DNA of 45,154 nt from assembly GCA_020629175.1 (NCBI GenBank), contig JAHDDU010000019.1, positions 1 through 45,154 of the forward strand. The letters are read 5' to 3'. Positions 17,510 through 26,011 of the stretch are shown here, piece after piece (positions within the stretch are counted from its first letter, which is position 1; every line of letters begins with the position of its first letter). Under the pieces are notes generated by a model. The model was not told the origin of the DNA. It saw nothing but the letters and a program-made list of their open reading frames with translations, and made no database searches. The position numbers and the translations under genes are program-made. Origin of the DNA: Flavimaricola sp. (GTDB lineage: Bacteria > Pseudomonadota > Alphaproteobacteria > Rhodobacterales > Rhodobacteraceae).

Positions 17510-18484
17510 ATGGCCCTTGCTCGACTGACCACCGCCCTTGACGACGGGCTTCTGACCCTGCCTGCGGGGCGGATCGGCGTTTTGCGCCCTCCGATCGGAT
17601 ATGACCTGACCGCGCTGGACCGCGAGAGCATCTGGATCGAGCACGGGTTTGCCCCGACACATGCGTTCTGGGCGGCGTCCGGTTATGATCTTGGCCCGCA
17701 GCCCGAGACCCTCTCAGCCATCATCGTCGTTCTGCCGCGTTCTAAGGCCTTGGCGCGATCGATGATCGCGCGGGCCTCCACCATGGCGGAACTTGTCATC
17801 ATCGACGGCCAGCGGACTGAAGGCGTGGATTCCATTTACAAAGACCTGCGCAAGCGATGTGGCGACATGCCAACCGTGACCAAGGCGCATGGTCGGCTGT
17901 TCTGGTCTGACAGCTTGGCGGGGCTGGAGGAATGGTTCGCATCTTCCAGCACTTTGCCAGACACATCTTTTGTTACCCAACCGGGCGTCTTTTCGGAGAA
18001 CCGGATCGACAAAGGCTCCGCCCTGTTGCGCGCGGCGCTGCCCCGGTCATTGCAAGGGCGCATCGCTGATCTTGGCGCAGGGTGGGGGTATCTGTCGGCT
18101 GAGATACTGGCGAGCAATGACGCCATTGCGCATGTAGACCTCGTAGAGGCAGAGGCATTGGCCCTCGACTGCGCGCGGCTGAATGTGACGGACCCGCGCG
18201 CGGCGTTTCATTGGGCAGATGCGCTGACATGGCAACCAGATGGGCAATATGATGCTGTTGTCATGAACCCTCCGTTTCATACGGGCCGCAAGGGCGATCC
18301 AGATCTCGGAAAAGGGTTCATCGCCACAACGGCGCGCATCCTTGGACCAACGGGCCATGTGTGGATGGTCGCCAATCGGCACTTGCCTTATGAGGCGACT
18401 TTGAGTGAGTGTTTCGCACGCGTCGAAGAGATTGGCGGCGATGGCAGCTATAAGCTGTTGCATGCGCATCGCCGCAAGAAATGA
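17510..18484 (+). CDS. rsmC: Class I SAM methyltransferase, 16S rRNA G1207 (RsmC-like)
   Basis: A 324-residue protein with the two-domain layout of RsmC/RlmG enzymes: an N-terminal degenerate methyltransferase-like domain and a C-terminal catalytic domain. The SAM-binding motif I is DLGAGWGYL (187-195), and the N-methyltransferase active-site motif is NPPF (253-256), followed by HTGRKGDPDLG. RsmC methylates N2 of a guanine in 16S rRNA. Family assignment is firm; the exact rRNA position is inferred. It follows clpS by 20 bases and precedes an SDR-like gene by 40. Confidence 0.88.
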   Translation: MALARLTTALDDGLLTLPAGRIGVLRPPIGYDLTALDRESIWIEHGFAPTHAFWAASGYDLGPQPETLSAIIVVLPRSKALARSMIARASTMAELVIIDGQRTEGVDSIYKDLRKRCGDMPTVTKAHGRLFWSDSLAGLEEWFASSSTLPDTSFVTQPGVFSENRIDKGSALLRAALPRSLQGRIADLGAGWGYLSAEILASNDAIAHVDLVEAEALALDCARLNVTDPRAAFHWADALTWQPDGQYDAVVMNPPFHTGRKGDPDLGKGFIATTARILGPTGHVWMVANRHLPYEATLSECFARVEEIGGDGSYKLLHAHRRKK

Positions 18485-18524
18485 CCGGGCGCCACACGGG
18501 GCGCAGGACACAGGAGCTTCTTTC

Positions 18525-19328
18525 ATGTCGATGTCGATTGCTGGCAAAACAGCCATTGTGACGGGTGCGGCCCATGGCGTCGGGCTGGCCATCGCACAGC
18601 ACTTTGTGGCGGCGGGGGCCAATGTGGTCTTTGCAGATCGCAACGAAGAAGCGCTTGAGCGTGAGGCAGGAAAGCTTGCAGAAGAGCAGGGCGCCGTCCG
18701 CGTGTTTGCTGGGGACTTGCGGCAGAAGCTGACCATCAAGAACCTTCTGTCCGCAACAGTTGATGCCTTTGATCAGGTCGACATCCTCGTTAACGCCTCG
18801 CGTCAGGTGATGACAACGGACCCTCTCGATCCCGAAGACACATCCGTTGAGCAGCTGCTTGAGCAAAACATGATGACGGCGCTCAGGCTGTCCATCGCAA
18901 CGGCCCGGCGCATGATAAAACTGGCCGACGAGAGCAGCGATCGCCCTCTGGGCTCCATCATCAACTTGTCGTCGATCACCGCCTCGCGCACACAAAGTGA
19001 CTTGTTGGGGCTGTCGATCAGTGCTGCGGCGGCAGATCAGATGACGCGCTCGCTGGCGGTGGCGCTGGCGCCCAAGCGAATCCGCGTCAACGGCGTCGCC
19101 TTCGGCAGCGTGTTGAGCGCGAGCCTCAAGGACGCGCTCAAGGAAGATGATGAGGCCCGCAGCAGCATCATCGATCACACACCAATGGGCCGGATTGCCG
19201 GGCCGGGTGAGGTCGCCGATGCGGCGCAATATCTTGCTTCTGACGCATCAGGCTTTGTGACGGGCCATATCATGACGGTCGACGGGGGCCGCAGCCTTGT
19301 GGATGCGGCGGGCACCTCAGCGCACTAG
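18525..19328 (+). CDS. SDR-fold protein lacking the catalytic Tyr and Lys
   Basis: A 267-residue Rossmann-fold protein of the short-chain dehydrogenase family. AGGAGC before the ATG at 18525 supports this start. The dinucleotide loop TGAAHGVG (13-20) is intact, as is the conserved Ser (150). The NNAG motif, however, reads NASR (90-93), and the expected YxxxK reads L163-S-I-S-A167, so both the catalytic Tyr and Lys are gone. The C-terminal region (RIRVNGVAFGSVL, GHIMTVDGGRSL) is well kept and the frame is open, so this is not a decayed gene. It may bind NAD(P) as a regulator or scaffold. It lies downstream of rsmC. Confidence 0.85.
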   Translation: MSMSIAGKTAIVTGAAHGVGLAIAQHFVAAGANVVFADRNEEALEREAGKLAEEQGAVRVFAGDLRQKLTIKNLLSATVDAFDQVDILVNASRQVMTTDPLDPEDTSVEQLLEQNMMTALRLSIATARRMIKLADESSDRPLGSIINLSSITASRTQSDLLGLSISAAAADQMTRSLAVALAPKRIRVNGVAFGSVLSASLKDALKEDDEARSSIIDHTPMGRIAGPGEVADAAQYLASDASGFVTGHIMTVDGGRSLVDAAGTSAH

Positions 19329-19331
19329 GGA

Positions 19332-19721
19332 TCAGCCCTCAGGGTATGCCGCGCGGCAGGCTGCCACGCTACTTTCCGCTTGGCTTTGCAAAAGCCGCTG
19401 GCGTTCAAGCAGGGATGTCAGCTTGGCCTGCTCCGCGTTCAGATCAATGGCCACCGGCTGACGCCGCTCGCGCGTTTCCGTTTCTTCGCACGGGAACTGG
19501 AAGGTGCTCCCATCCTCGTTCTCGCCCTCACATGTGCGGCGGACCACCTCAACGATCTGCACTGTTTCGATGGCATAGCCCCGGCGCACGTTTGCTTCGG
19601 TCTCCGCAACAAGGGAATTCAACACCCGCAGCTCGCGGGTTGCGTTGCTGATGCATTGCTCTTGCGGTGTGGCGCAGGCCGCCAAAGCAAGAAGGCCCAA
19701 CACGGGGGATATGATGCGCAT
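19332..19721 (-). CDS. Small predicted lipoprotein, function unknown
   Basis: A 129-residue protein with a lipoprotein signal: MRIISPVLGLLALAAC, where LAAC is the lipobox and the Cys would be lipidated. The rest is rich in Glu, Gln and Arg with likely helices and four further cysteines (CISNAT, CEGEN, CEET, CRAAY). No known family was recognised. It lies between the SDR-like gene (convergent, 3 bases apart) and hemF (divergent), and the link to heme synthesis is only positional. Confidence 0.75.
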   Translation of the reverse strand: MRIISPVLGLLALAACATPQEQCISNATRELRVLNSLVAETEANVRRGYAIETVQIVEVVRRTCEGENEDGSTFQFPCEETETRERRQPVAIDLNAEQAKLTSLLERQRLLQSQAESSVAACRAAYPEG

Positions 19722-19832
19722 GCTGCGTCTCCGTTCTTTGGCACATAGGAATTATGGCCCATGCAGCCAAACAGTGCTAGGAGGGAGTTGATAGGCAATA
19801 ACAATCGGATAGACGACGTGACCACAGCCGGA

Positions 19833-20711
19833 ATGACCGAGGAAAAAACCCGCGCAGCCGCATGGTTCCGCGAGCTCCGGGACAATATTGTCGCAGAATT
19901 TGAAGGGCTTGAGGCCAGCCAGACCGAAGGGCCGACCGCAAAATTACCAATTGGCAAGTTTGAGCTGACGGAGACGTCCCGAGCGTCTGATGACGGCTCG
20001 GATGCGGGCGGCGGGTTGATGTCGGTCATGCGTGGAGGGCGTGTGTTCGAAAAGGTTGGCGTCAACATCTCGACCGTTTACGGCACGCTGGGCGCGCGAG
20101 CGCAAAAAGCGATGGCCGCGCGTGGCGTTCCGGGTATGGAGGACGATCCACGGTTCTGGGCATCGGGAATTTCTTTGGTGGCTCATATGCAAAACCCCCA
20201 TGCGCCTGCGGTGCATATGAACACCCGTATGTTTTGGACTCCCGGCGCTTGGTGGTTTGGTGGTGGGTCAGATTTGAACCCGTGTCTGGAATACGAAGAG
20301 GACACCGCGCATTTCCACGATCAGCAAAAGGCACATCTCGATCCGCATGGGACGGACCTCTACCCCAAGCTCAAGGAATGGGCGGATGAGTATTTCTACA
20401 TCCCGCACCGTCATCGGGCGCGGGGTGTCGGTGGTATTTTCATGGACGATCGCAACACCGGTGATTGGGAGGCAGATTTTGCGCTGACCCAGGACATCGG
20501 ACGGGCGTTTCTTCCGGCCTATGTCCCACTGGTGGAAAAACGCCGAAATGACCCTTGGACCGATGCTGACAAAGACGCGCAACTGGTGCACCGCGGGCTC
20601 TATGCAGAATACAATCTCGTCTATGACCGGGGCACCAAGTTCGGGCTGGAAACCGGGCATGATGCCAATGCGGTTTTGATGAGCTTGCCGCCGTTGGCGA
20701 AATGGACTTAA
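19833..20711 (+). CDS. hemF: Oxygen-dependent coproporphyrinogen III oxidase
   Basis: A 292-residue HemF from the ATG at 19833 (MTEEKTRAAAWFREL); a more upstream ATG at 19761 would add 24 residues that do not look conserved. The enzyme uses O2 to decarboxylate two propionates of coproporphyrinogen III. Signature segments are GGGSDLNPCLEYEEDTAHFH, PHRHRARGVGGIF and a C-terminal EYNLVYDRGTKFGLETGHD. It is close to hemE and hemC, giving a heme cluster. The stop interlocks with the convergent downstream gene (shared TTAA at 20708-20711). Confidence 0.96.
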   Translation: MTEEKTRAAAWFRELRDNIVAEFEGLEASQTEGPTAKLPIGKFELTETSRASDDGSDAGGGLMSVMRGGRVFEKVGVNISTVYGTLGARAQKAMAARGVPGMEDDPRFWASGISLVAHMQNPHAPAVHMNTRMFWTPGAWWFGGGSDLNPCLEYEEDTAHFHDQQKAHLDPHGTDLYPKLKEWADEYFYIPHRHRARGVGGIFMDDRNTGDWEADFALTQDIGRAFLPAYVPLVEKRRNDPWTDADKDAQLVHRGLYAEYNLVYDRGTKFGLETGHDANAVLMSLPPLAKWT

Positions 20712-21040
20712 GGGTTTTCGACTGTCACAAAGAGTGCACCGCCTGCTTCGGTTCGGCGGGCTGTTGGTTCGGGGGCAGGCGGCGGTGACAGCATCGTTGC
20801 GAGCGCGGTTTCCATCTGGGTGTCATCGACGCCAAGCTGCCGCGCAAAGGCTGTGAACAGGGCTGTGTCCTTGGCCATCAATAGACCGGTCGCCAACCTG
20901 CGCTGTACAATCTGCATGCGGGATGGTTCAGGGCCGAAGGCTGTGGTTTCATCTGGCGTCAGCGGGGCAAACGACAGCGCGACCACCAGTACAAAGCTGA
21001 GCCCAGAAATCCCCTTGAACAGGGCGAGAAGTATCCGCAT
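20708..21040 (-). CDS. Small membrane-anchored or exported protein between hemF and hemE
   Basis: A 110-residue protein. The N-terminus MRILLALFKGISGLSFVLVV forms one hydrophobic helix, either an uncleaved anchor or a signal peptide. The rest is soluble, with a central helical part (MQIVQRRLATGLLMAKD) and a Pro/Ala-rich stretch near residue 90. No family was recognised. It lies 27 bases downstream of hemE on the same strand, so it is probably the second gene of a hemE operon. A role in heme synthesis is inferred only from position. Confidence 0.7.
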   Translation of the reverse strand: MRILLALFKGISGLSFVLVVALSFAPLTPDETTAFGPEPSRMQIVQRRLATGLLMAKDTALFTAFARQLGVDDTQMETALATMLSPPPAPEPTARRTEAGGALFVTVENP

Positions 21041-21067
21041 GTCGAAGACCGAAGTTGCGCAGGCGCT

Positions 21068-22102
21068 TTAGCCGCCGCGAATAGTCTCGATCATCTTTGT
21101 GACATTTTCAGGGTCAGCGTCCGGAGTGATCCCGTGACCAAGGTTGAAGATGTGCGGCCCGCCCGACAATGCATCGACGATCCGGCGGGTTTCGCTGACC
21201 AGCGCGTCGCCGCCCGTGACCATATGGCTGGAAGCGAGGTTACCCTGCACGCAGCCGCCCGGTTGCACGTTGTCCGCAACCCATTCAGCACTCACCGCGT
21301 CATCCACGGCAATGCAATCCGCCCCGATTCCGGCACGCGCATCGGCATAGCGCTCGCCTGCACCACGCGGGAAGGCGATGATCGGGAGGCCGGGGTGGCG
21401 GGCCTTCAGCTCCGCTGTAATGCGCTGCATCGGTGCGAGGGAATAGGCGTCAAAGTCGTCGCCCTGCAGTGATCCGGCCCAGCTGTCGAATAGCTTGATC
21501 ACTTCGGCGCCTGCCTGCACCTGCATAGAGAGATATTCGATGGTGGCGTCTGTCAGGCTGTTGATCACCCCTTCGAACACGGCGCGGTTCTCGGCCTTGA
21601 GCGCATGAGCAGGCCCCTGATCCGGCGTGCCGCGCCCGGCGATCATATAGGTGGCCACTGTCCACGGCGCACCGGCAAAACCGATCAGTGTCGTCTCGCT
21701 TGGCAGTTCGCGCGACAGGATGCGCACTGTTTCATAGACCGGGGCGAGGTGGTCATGGATTGCATCCGCGGGCTTGAGCGCGTCGACACCGGCCTGATCC
21801 GTGATGGTCGATAGCCGGGGCCCTTCACCGGTTTCGAACCACAGATCCATGCCCATCGCCTGCGGCAAAAGCAGGATGTCTGCAAAGAGGATTGAGGCAT
21901 CAAAGCCGTAACGACGGATCGGCTGCAGCGTCACTTCGGCGGCAAGCTCGGAGTTGTAGCATAAGGACAGAAAGTCCCCCGCTTCGGCACGGGTGGCCCG
22001 ATATTCGGGCAGATAGCGCCCGGCTTGCCGCATCATCCAAATTGGTGGTGTCGGCAATGTCTCCCCGGCGAGCGCGCGCAGAATTGTCTTGTCTTTGGTC
22101 AT
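21068..22102 (-). CDS. hemE: Uroporphyrinogen decarboxylase
   Basis: A 344-residue HemE, which decarboxylates the four acetates of uroporphyrinogen III to give coproporphyrinogen III, the substrate of HemF encoded nearby. The N-terminal motif [20 protein letters not shown] carries the conserved Arg residues, and the catalytic Asp is in [22 protein letters not shown] lies 9 bases upstream of the ATG at 22102. It is divergent from hemC across a 97-base gap. Confidence 0.97.
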   Translation of the reverse strand: MTKDKTILRALAGETLPTPPIWMMRQAGRYLPEYRATRAEAGDFLSLCYNSELAAEVTLQPIRRYGFDASILFADILLLPQAMGMDLWFETGEGPRLSTITDQAGVDALKPADAIHDHLAPVYETVRILSRELPSETTLIGFAGAPWTVATYMIAGRGTPDQGPAHALKAENRAVFEGVINSLTDATIEYLSMQVQAGAEVIKLFDSWAGSLQGDDFDAYSLAPMQRITAELKARHPGLPIIAFPRGAGERYADARAGIGADCIAVDDAVSAEWVADNVQPGGCVQGNLASSHMVTGGDALVSETRRIVDALSGGPHIFNLGHGITPDADPENVTKMIETIRGG

Positions 22103-22199
22103 GGCCGGGGCTCCTTTGGTCTTTGACTTGGTGCCTGTGGGCAGTGTCCGTTGTCAAGGCAGTTGTCAGGTTTTGTTTACAGGGATAAACGTTGTCGTG
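22103..22199. promoter_or_regulatory. Divergent hemE/hemC control region
   Basis: This 97-base gap must hold promoters for both genes. It contains two copies of GTTGTCA (22150-22156 and 22162-22168) spaced 12 bases start to start. The second TTGTCA is 17 bases from TAAACG, a weak -35/-10 match that would put the hemC start point almost at its ATG. No FNR box was found. The repeat could be an activator site. Confidence 0.35.
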
Positions 22200-23141
22200 A
22201 TGATACAGAATTTACCAACACCCGCGTCACCGCTGAACATCGGCACCCGAGGATCCCCGCTGGCATTGGCGCAAGCGCATGAAACGCGCGCGCGGTTGAT
22301 GGCTGGGTTCGATCTGCCGGAAGAAGCCTTTGTGATCAAGGTGATCAAAGTCACCGGTGATCAGATTTTGGACAAGCCGCTGCGCGAGATTGACGGCAAG
22401 GGTCTGTTCACCCGCGAGATTGAGGAGGCGCTGCTGGATGGCTCTATCGACATCGCGGTGCATTCGACCAAGGACATGCCAGTCGAGCAGCCAGGCGGGC
22501 TGATCCTCGACACGTTCCTGCCGCGCGAAGATGTGCGGGATGCCTTTGTGTCGCTCAAGTACAAGAGTCTGGCTGAGCTGCCGGAGGGGGCCGTCGTCGG
22601 ATCTTCTTCGACCAGGCGGCGGGCGCAACTGGCGGCAAAGTTTCCGCATCTGAGTGTTGTGGAGTTTCGCGGCAACGTGCAGACCCGGCTGAAGAAACTC
22701 GCAGATGGTGTGGCAGACGCTACGTTTCTGGCGACAGCTGGCCTGCGCCGTTTGGGGATGGACGATGTCCCCTACGCGCCGATTGATCCCGAAGATATGT
22801 TGCCAGCCATCGCCCAAGGCGCGATCGGCATTGAACGGCGAGAGGATGATGCGCGGACAGCTGCGTTGCTGGCCGTGATCCATGATGCGGAAACGGGGCA
22901 GCGACTGGCGGCGGAACGGACGTTCCTTGCGGCATTGGACGGGTCCTGTGAGACGCCGATTGGGGGACTTGCGACGTTGTCGGGGGACACCCTGCGGCTC
23001 CGCGGAGAAATTCTGAGCGCAGATGGGTCCATCGTTTTGACAGATGATCAAAGCGGTCCTGTGGAAACAGGGCCGGACATGGGGCGTACGATGGCGGCGA
23101 AGTTGTTGTCTCAGGCCGGACCGGGGTTCTTTGACACCTGA
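22200..23141 (+). CDS. hemC: Porphobilinogen deaminase (hydroxymethylbilane synthase)
   Basis: A 313-residue HemC from the ATG at 22200; a GTG at 22197 and upstream frame also exist, but similarity begins at NIGTRGSPLALAQAHE. The enzyme joins four porphobilinogens into hydroxymethylbilane. The catalytic Asp lies in AVHSTKDMP, cofactor-contacting arginines are in SSTRRRAQL, and the dipyrromethane cofactor Cys is in GSCETPIGG. Its 3' end overlaps the convergent MFS gene by 31 bases. Together with hemE and hemF it covers three steps of the same pathway. Confidence 0.96.
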   Translation: MIQNLPTPASPLNIGTRGSPLALAQAHETRARLMAGFDLPEEAFVIKVIKVTGDQILDKPLREIDGKGLFTREIEEALLDGSIDIAVHSTKDMPVEQPGGLILDTFLPREDVRDAFVSLKYKSLAELPEGAVVGSSSTRRRAQLAAKFPHLSVVEFRGNVQTRLKKLADGVADATFLATAGLRRLGMDDVPYAPIDPEDMLPAIAQGAIGIERREDDARTAALLAVIHDAETGQRLAAERTFLAALDGSCETPIGGLATLSGDTLRLRGEILSADGSIVLTDDQSGPVETGPDMGRTMAAKLLSQAGPGFFDT

Positions 23142-24328
23142 CGGCGTTCTAACCACCACAGCGCTGTGGCCCCTGCGGACATCGTGAAAGCACCGATCGT
23201 AGCGGCGACGGTGTAGCCGCCGAGTGCGGTTCCAACAGCAAAGACGAGCGCGGCGATCCCTTGGGCGACGACCATTTGCAGCGCCAGAAGGGCGCCACCT
23301 GCGCCCGCCCGGCTACCCATCAAATCCTGCAGGTAGGCGAGAGGCAGCGAGAGCATGATTGCCCCGCCAAAGGCGCCGAGAAGCAGCATTGCCCAGACAA
23401 AAGGTGTCGCAGCGAGCCAGACGTAGCCCGCCAGAAATGTCGCGTAGATGAGGGTGCCCATTAAGATAGCGTTGATGCGTGACATCCGCTGCAAGATCAG
23501 GGCCATGCCCAGCATCACGGGGACTTCCAGCCCGGCCATGATGCCAGAAAAGAGGGCGACATCCGAGGTCGACCGGGCAGGTGTGGCTGCAAAGGTCAGC
23601 CCCAGCAAAATCATGTAAAGCGTCGCGCCCGATTCCAGCGTCCCGACGCAAAACACGCGGATTAGGATGAAGGGACGCAGCGCCTCGGCCAGAGCATCCC
23701 GCAGTTTGAGCCCCGAGCCCGCGTCGTCCCAAGAGCCGCTGCCATCGCGAGGCCAAAACCGTAGGATCGTGAGGAGAAGGGCCGCACAGCCGATTGAGAG
23801 GGCCGCGTAAATCCAGCGAAGCTCAAAGCCGTTGCTATAGGCAAGCGCCCAGATCGGCAGGACGACAACAAAGGGCACGGCAAAGAGCGCGCGAACAGCC
23901 GAGAAGATGGCATCACGTTCTTGTGCGGGGCGATGCGCGGTGATCAGGCGGACCATGCCGAAGATTTGCCCAAACAGTGTCGCCAGCAGAGGAAAGCCAA
24001 AAACATGGGTGATGACAAAGGCCCACGGTGCCTGGGCCACGGCGACAAGTGTTGCTCCGGCAACGCCGATACTGGCGCAGAGAATGGCAGCATCCCGGCG
24101 CTTGGCCTTTTGATCCGTCCAGACGCCGATGCTGAGTGAGGCGGTAACAGACACCAGTGCCGCACAAAAGAGGACGATGGCATAGGTTCGCTCAGCAAGG
24201 CCAAACACCTCAACCGCGACAAGCGATTGGTAGGGCGCAATGGTCGCCACAACCGCGCCCACGAGGGCGAGGGCTGCGCACATGATGCGCAGGGCCGGGT
24301 CGGCCCAAATCTCTAGGAGTGATTTCAT
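23111..24328 (-). CDS. Major facilitator superfamily transporter
   Basis: A 405-residue integral membrane protein with about 12 hydrophobic segments and an MFS-like cytoplasmic loop (VWTDQKAKRRDA) between helices 2 and 3. The segment ERDAIFSAVRALFAVPFVVVLPIW recalls SetA-type sugar efflux proteins, but this is weak. Its ATG overlaps the stop of the upstream FAD dehydrogenase gene (ATGA at 24325-24328), so the two are translated together and the transporter may move the substrate or product of that enzyme. The 3' end overlaps hemC on the other strand. Confidence 0.85.
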   Translation of the reverse strand: MKSLLEIWADPALRIMCAALALVGAVVATIAPYQSLVAVEVFGLAERTYAIVLFCAALVSVTASLSIGVWTDQKAKRRDAAILCASIGVAGATLVAVAQAPWAFVITHVFGFPLLATLFGQIFGMVRLITAHRPAQERDAIFSAVRALFAVPFVVVLPIWALAYSNGFELRWIYAALSIGCAALLLTILRFWPRDGSGSWDDAGSGLKLRDALAEALRPFILIRVFCVGTLESGATLYMILLGLTFAATPARSTSDVALFSGIMAGLEVPVMLGMALILQRMSRINAILMGTLIYATFLAGYVWLAATPFVWAMLLLGAFGGAIMLSLPLAYLQDLMGSRAGAGGALLALQMVVAQGIAALVFAVGTALGGYTVAATIGAFTMSAGATALWWLERRQVSKNPGPA

Positions 24329-25743
24329 TTGGTGTCCGAGGGGATGACTTTTCCCGGATTGAGAATCCCCTTGGGATCAAGAGCCGTCTTGATCGCACGC
24401 ATCACGTCGAGGGCAACCGGATCCTTGCGGCGGCGCATTGTGTCGAGTTTGTAAATCCCGATGCCATGTTCGGCCGAGAACGAGCCGCGCAGGTCTTGGA
24501 CGATGTCCTCAACCGCTTCGGTGATTTGGGATTCCAATTGTGGGGTCAGGGTCTTGGGGTAGACGGTATAGTGGATGTTGCCGTCGCCCAGATGTGCCAC
24601 GCAATTGTCCCAGGCCCCGGGATCGATGCTGGCCACCGCAGCCTTGGCGCGGGTGAGGAACGTCTCAACCTGGTCGACGGGCACGCAGACATCGGTGTTT
24701 ACGAACTTGCCCATGCCAAAGGCAATCTCGCCCGCCGCCTCGCGCCGGGCCCACATCTCGGCGCGTTGCGCGTCGTTCTGTGCGATGACGGCATCCAGAA
24801 CAGCTTGGCCCTCCATCAACTCGCCCAAGGTATCTTCGAGCATTGAGATGATGGGGATAGAGCCATCCTCCGCAGGCTGTGCATCACTTGGCGCGGTTGC
24901 CCCCAGCTCGATTAGGATGTTGGTGTCGTAGCTTCCTTCGAAGGGCGCTCGTGCATCAGGGAACATCTTGAGGTGGCTTTCGATGTATCTGCGGGGCATG
25001 TATTCGAACGCCTCCACCGCGCCGCCCGAGCGTTCCTGCATTGTCCGAAGAAGTGTGAGAGCATCCGGCAGGGAAGGGACAGCGACGGTGGCAGTGGCGT
25101 ATGCTTTCGGCTTGGGAAAGAGTTTGAGGACGGCGGCGGTGATGATCCCCAATGTGCCCTCGGCGCCAACCACGAGGTTTCGCAGGTCGAGGCCGGAATT
25201 GTCTTTGTGCAGCTCGCTCATCAGGTTCATCACCCGTCCGTCGGCAAGGACGACTTCAACCCCCATGCATAGCGCTCGGGTGTTGCCATAGCGAACAACA
25301 TTCGAGCCGCCCGCATTGGTGGACAGGAAGCCTCCGACCATCGCTGTGCCGCGGGCACCAAAGGTGAGGGGAAAGACCAGCCCGTGTTCTTCGACCGCCT
25401 CATGCAAGGTGCTGAGCACCACCCCAGCTTCCACCGTGGCGGTTTGCCCTGCGGTGTTGATGGATCGGATGGCATTCATGCGATCAACGGAGAGCATGAT
25501 GGCGCCCTGAGCTGCCGCACCGCCCGCCAGCCCGGTGTTGCCAGATACGGGGACGATGGCTGCCGCCTCCGCGTTGGCGGCAGCCAATACCTGAGAGACT
25601 TCGGCTGTTGTTGCCGGGCGTACAACGGCCAGAGGCTCAGAGGTGTGCTTGCCCGTCCAGTCCTTGGCCCATTTTGCGCAATCGGCGCCTGTCAAAACGT
25701 GGCCGGGTCCGACGATACCGGCGAGAGTATTCAATAGGGTCAT
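24325..25743 (-). CDS. FAD-linked D-2-hydroxyacid dehydrogenase (GlcD/D2HGDH family)
   Basis: A 472-residue flavoenzyme with the VAO/PCMH-type FAD domain (PVSGNTGLAGG; GARGTAMVGGFLSTNAGGSN; VVGAEGTLGIIT) and the C-terminal FAD-oxidase domain with the metal-site motifs HLGDGNIHY and SAEHGIG. Members oxidise D-2-hydroxyacids such as D-2-hydroxyglutarate, D-lactate or glycolate. The substrate cannot be fixed here. The ATG at 25743 has a perfect GAGGAG RBS; the longer open frame upstream runs towards the tRNA and is not coding. It is translationally coupled to the MFS gene. Confidence 0.9.
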   Translation of the reverse strand: MTLLNTLAGIVGPGHVLTGADCAKWAKDWTGKHTSEPLAVVRPATTAEVSQVLAAANAEAAAIVPVSGNTGLAGGAAAQGAIMLSVDRMNAIRSINTAGQTATVEAGVVLSTLHEAVEEHGLVFPLTFGARGTAMVGGFLSTNAGGSNVVRYGNTRALCMGVEVVLADGRVMNLMSELHKDNSGLDLRNLVVGAEGTLGIITAAVLKLFPKPKAYATATVAVPSLPDALTLLRTMQERSGGAVEAFEYMPRRYIESHLKMFPDARAPFEGSYDTNILIELGATAPSDAQPAEDGSIPIISMLEDTLGELMEGQAVLDAVIAQNDAQRAEMWARREAAGEIAFGMGKFVNTDVCVPVDQVETFLTRAKAAVASIDPGAWDNCVAHLGDGNIHYTVYPKTLTPQLESQITEAVEDIVQDLRGSFSAEHGIGIYKLDTMRRRKDPVALDVMRAIKTALDPKGILNPGKVIPSDTK

Positions 25744-25814
25744 GTGAAGCTCCTCGCCAAAGACATGACGGATGAAACCTGCATTTGGAAGTGCGATGTT
25801 TGAGGGGAGGGGCA

Positions 25815-25891
25815 TGGTAGCGTCAGGTGGACTTGAACCACCGACCCCAGCATTATGAGTGCTGTGCTCTAACCAGCTGAGCTATGACGCC
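25815..25891 (-). tRNA. tRNA-Met (CAT), elongator type
   Basis: Read on the minus strand, the 77-nt gene folds as a standard cloverleaf: acceptor GGCGTCA paired with TGACGCT (first pair G-T), D-arm TAGCTCAGCTGGTTAGAGC, anticodon loop with CAT, T-arm GGTTCAAGTCC and encoded CCA. The G1-U72 pair and overall sequence resemble elongator tRNA-Met of alphaproteobacteria. A tRNA-Ile with a modified CAT anticodon also exists, but its acceptor stem is different. The gene stands alone between the FAD dehydrogenase and glycerate kinase genes. Confidence 0.93.
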
Positions 25892-26011
25892 ATGCCTGCG
25901 CGGTGAGATAGGCGCATGATGCGGGACTGTCAAACCAAAATAGGGGCCGAAACGCTGGAATCTTTTGGTTTCGTAGCGCATGAATGGGCCAGATTTACAT
26001 AGGGCCGTCCC

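Noticed and set aside
19786-19799. FNR-like box before hemF (TTGATAGGCAATAA)
   Set aside because: Only the left half matches TTGAT-N4-ATCAA; the right half has three of five matches, so it is not supported.
24325-25743. Glycolate oxidase subunit GlcD
   Set aside because: No glcE or glcF partner genes are next to it, so the more general D-2-hydroxyacid dehydrogenase label was used.
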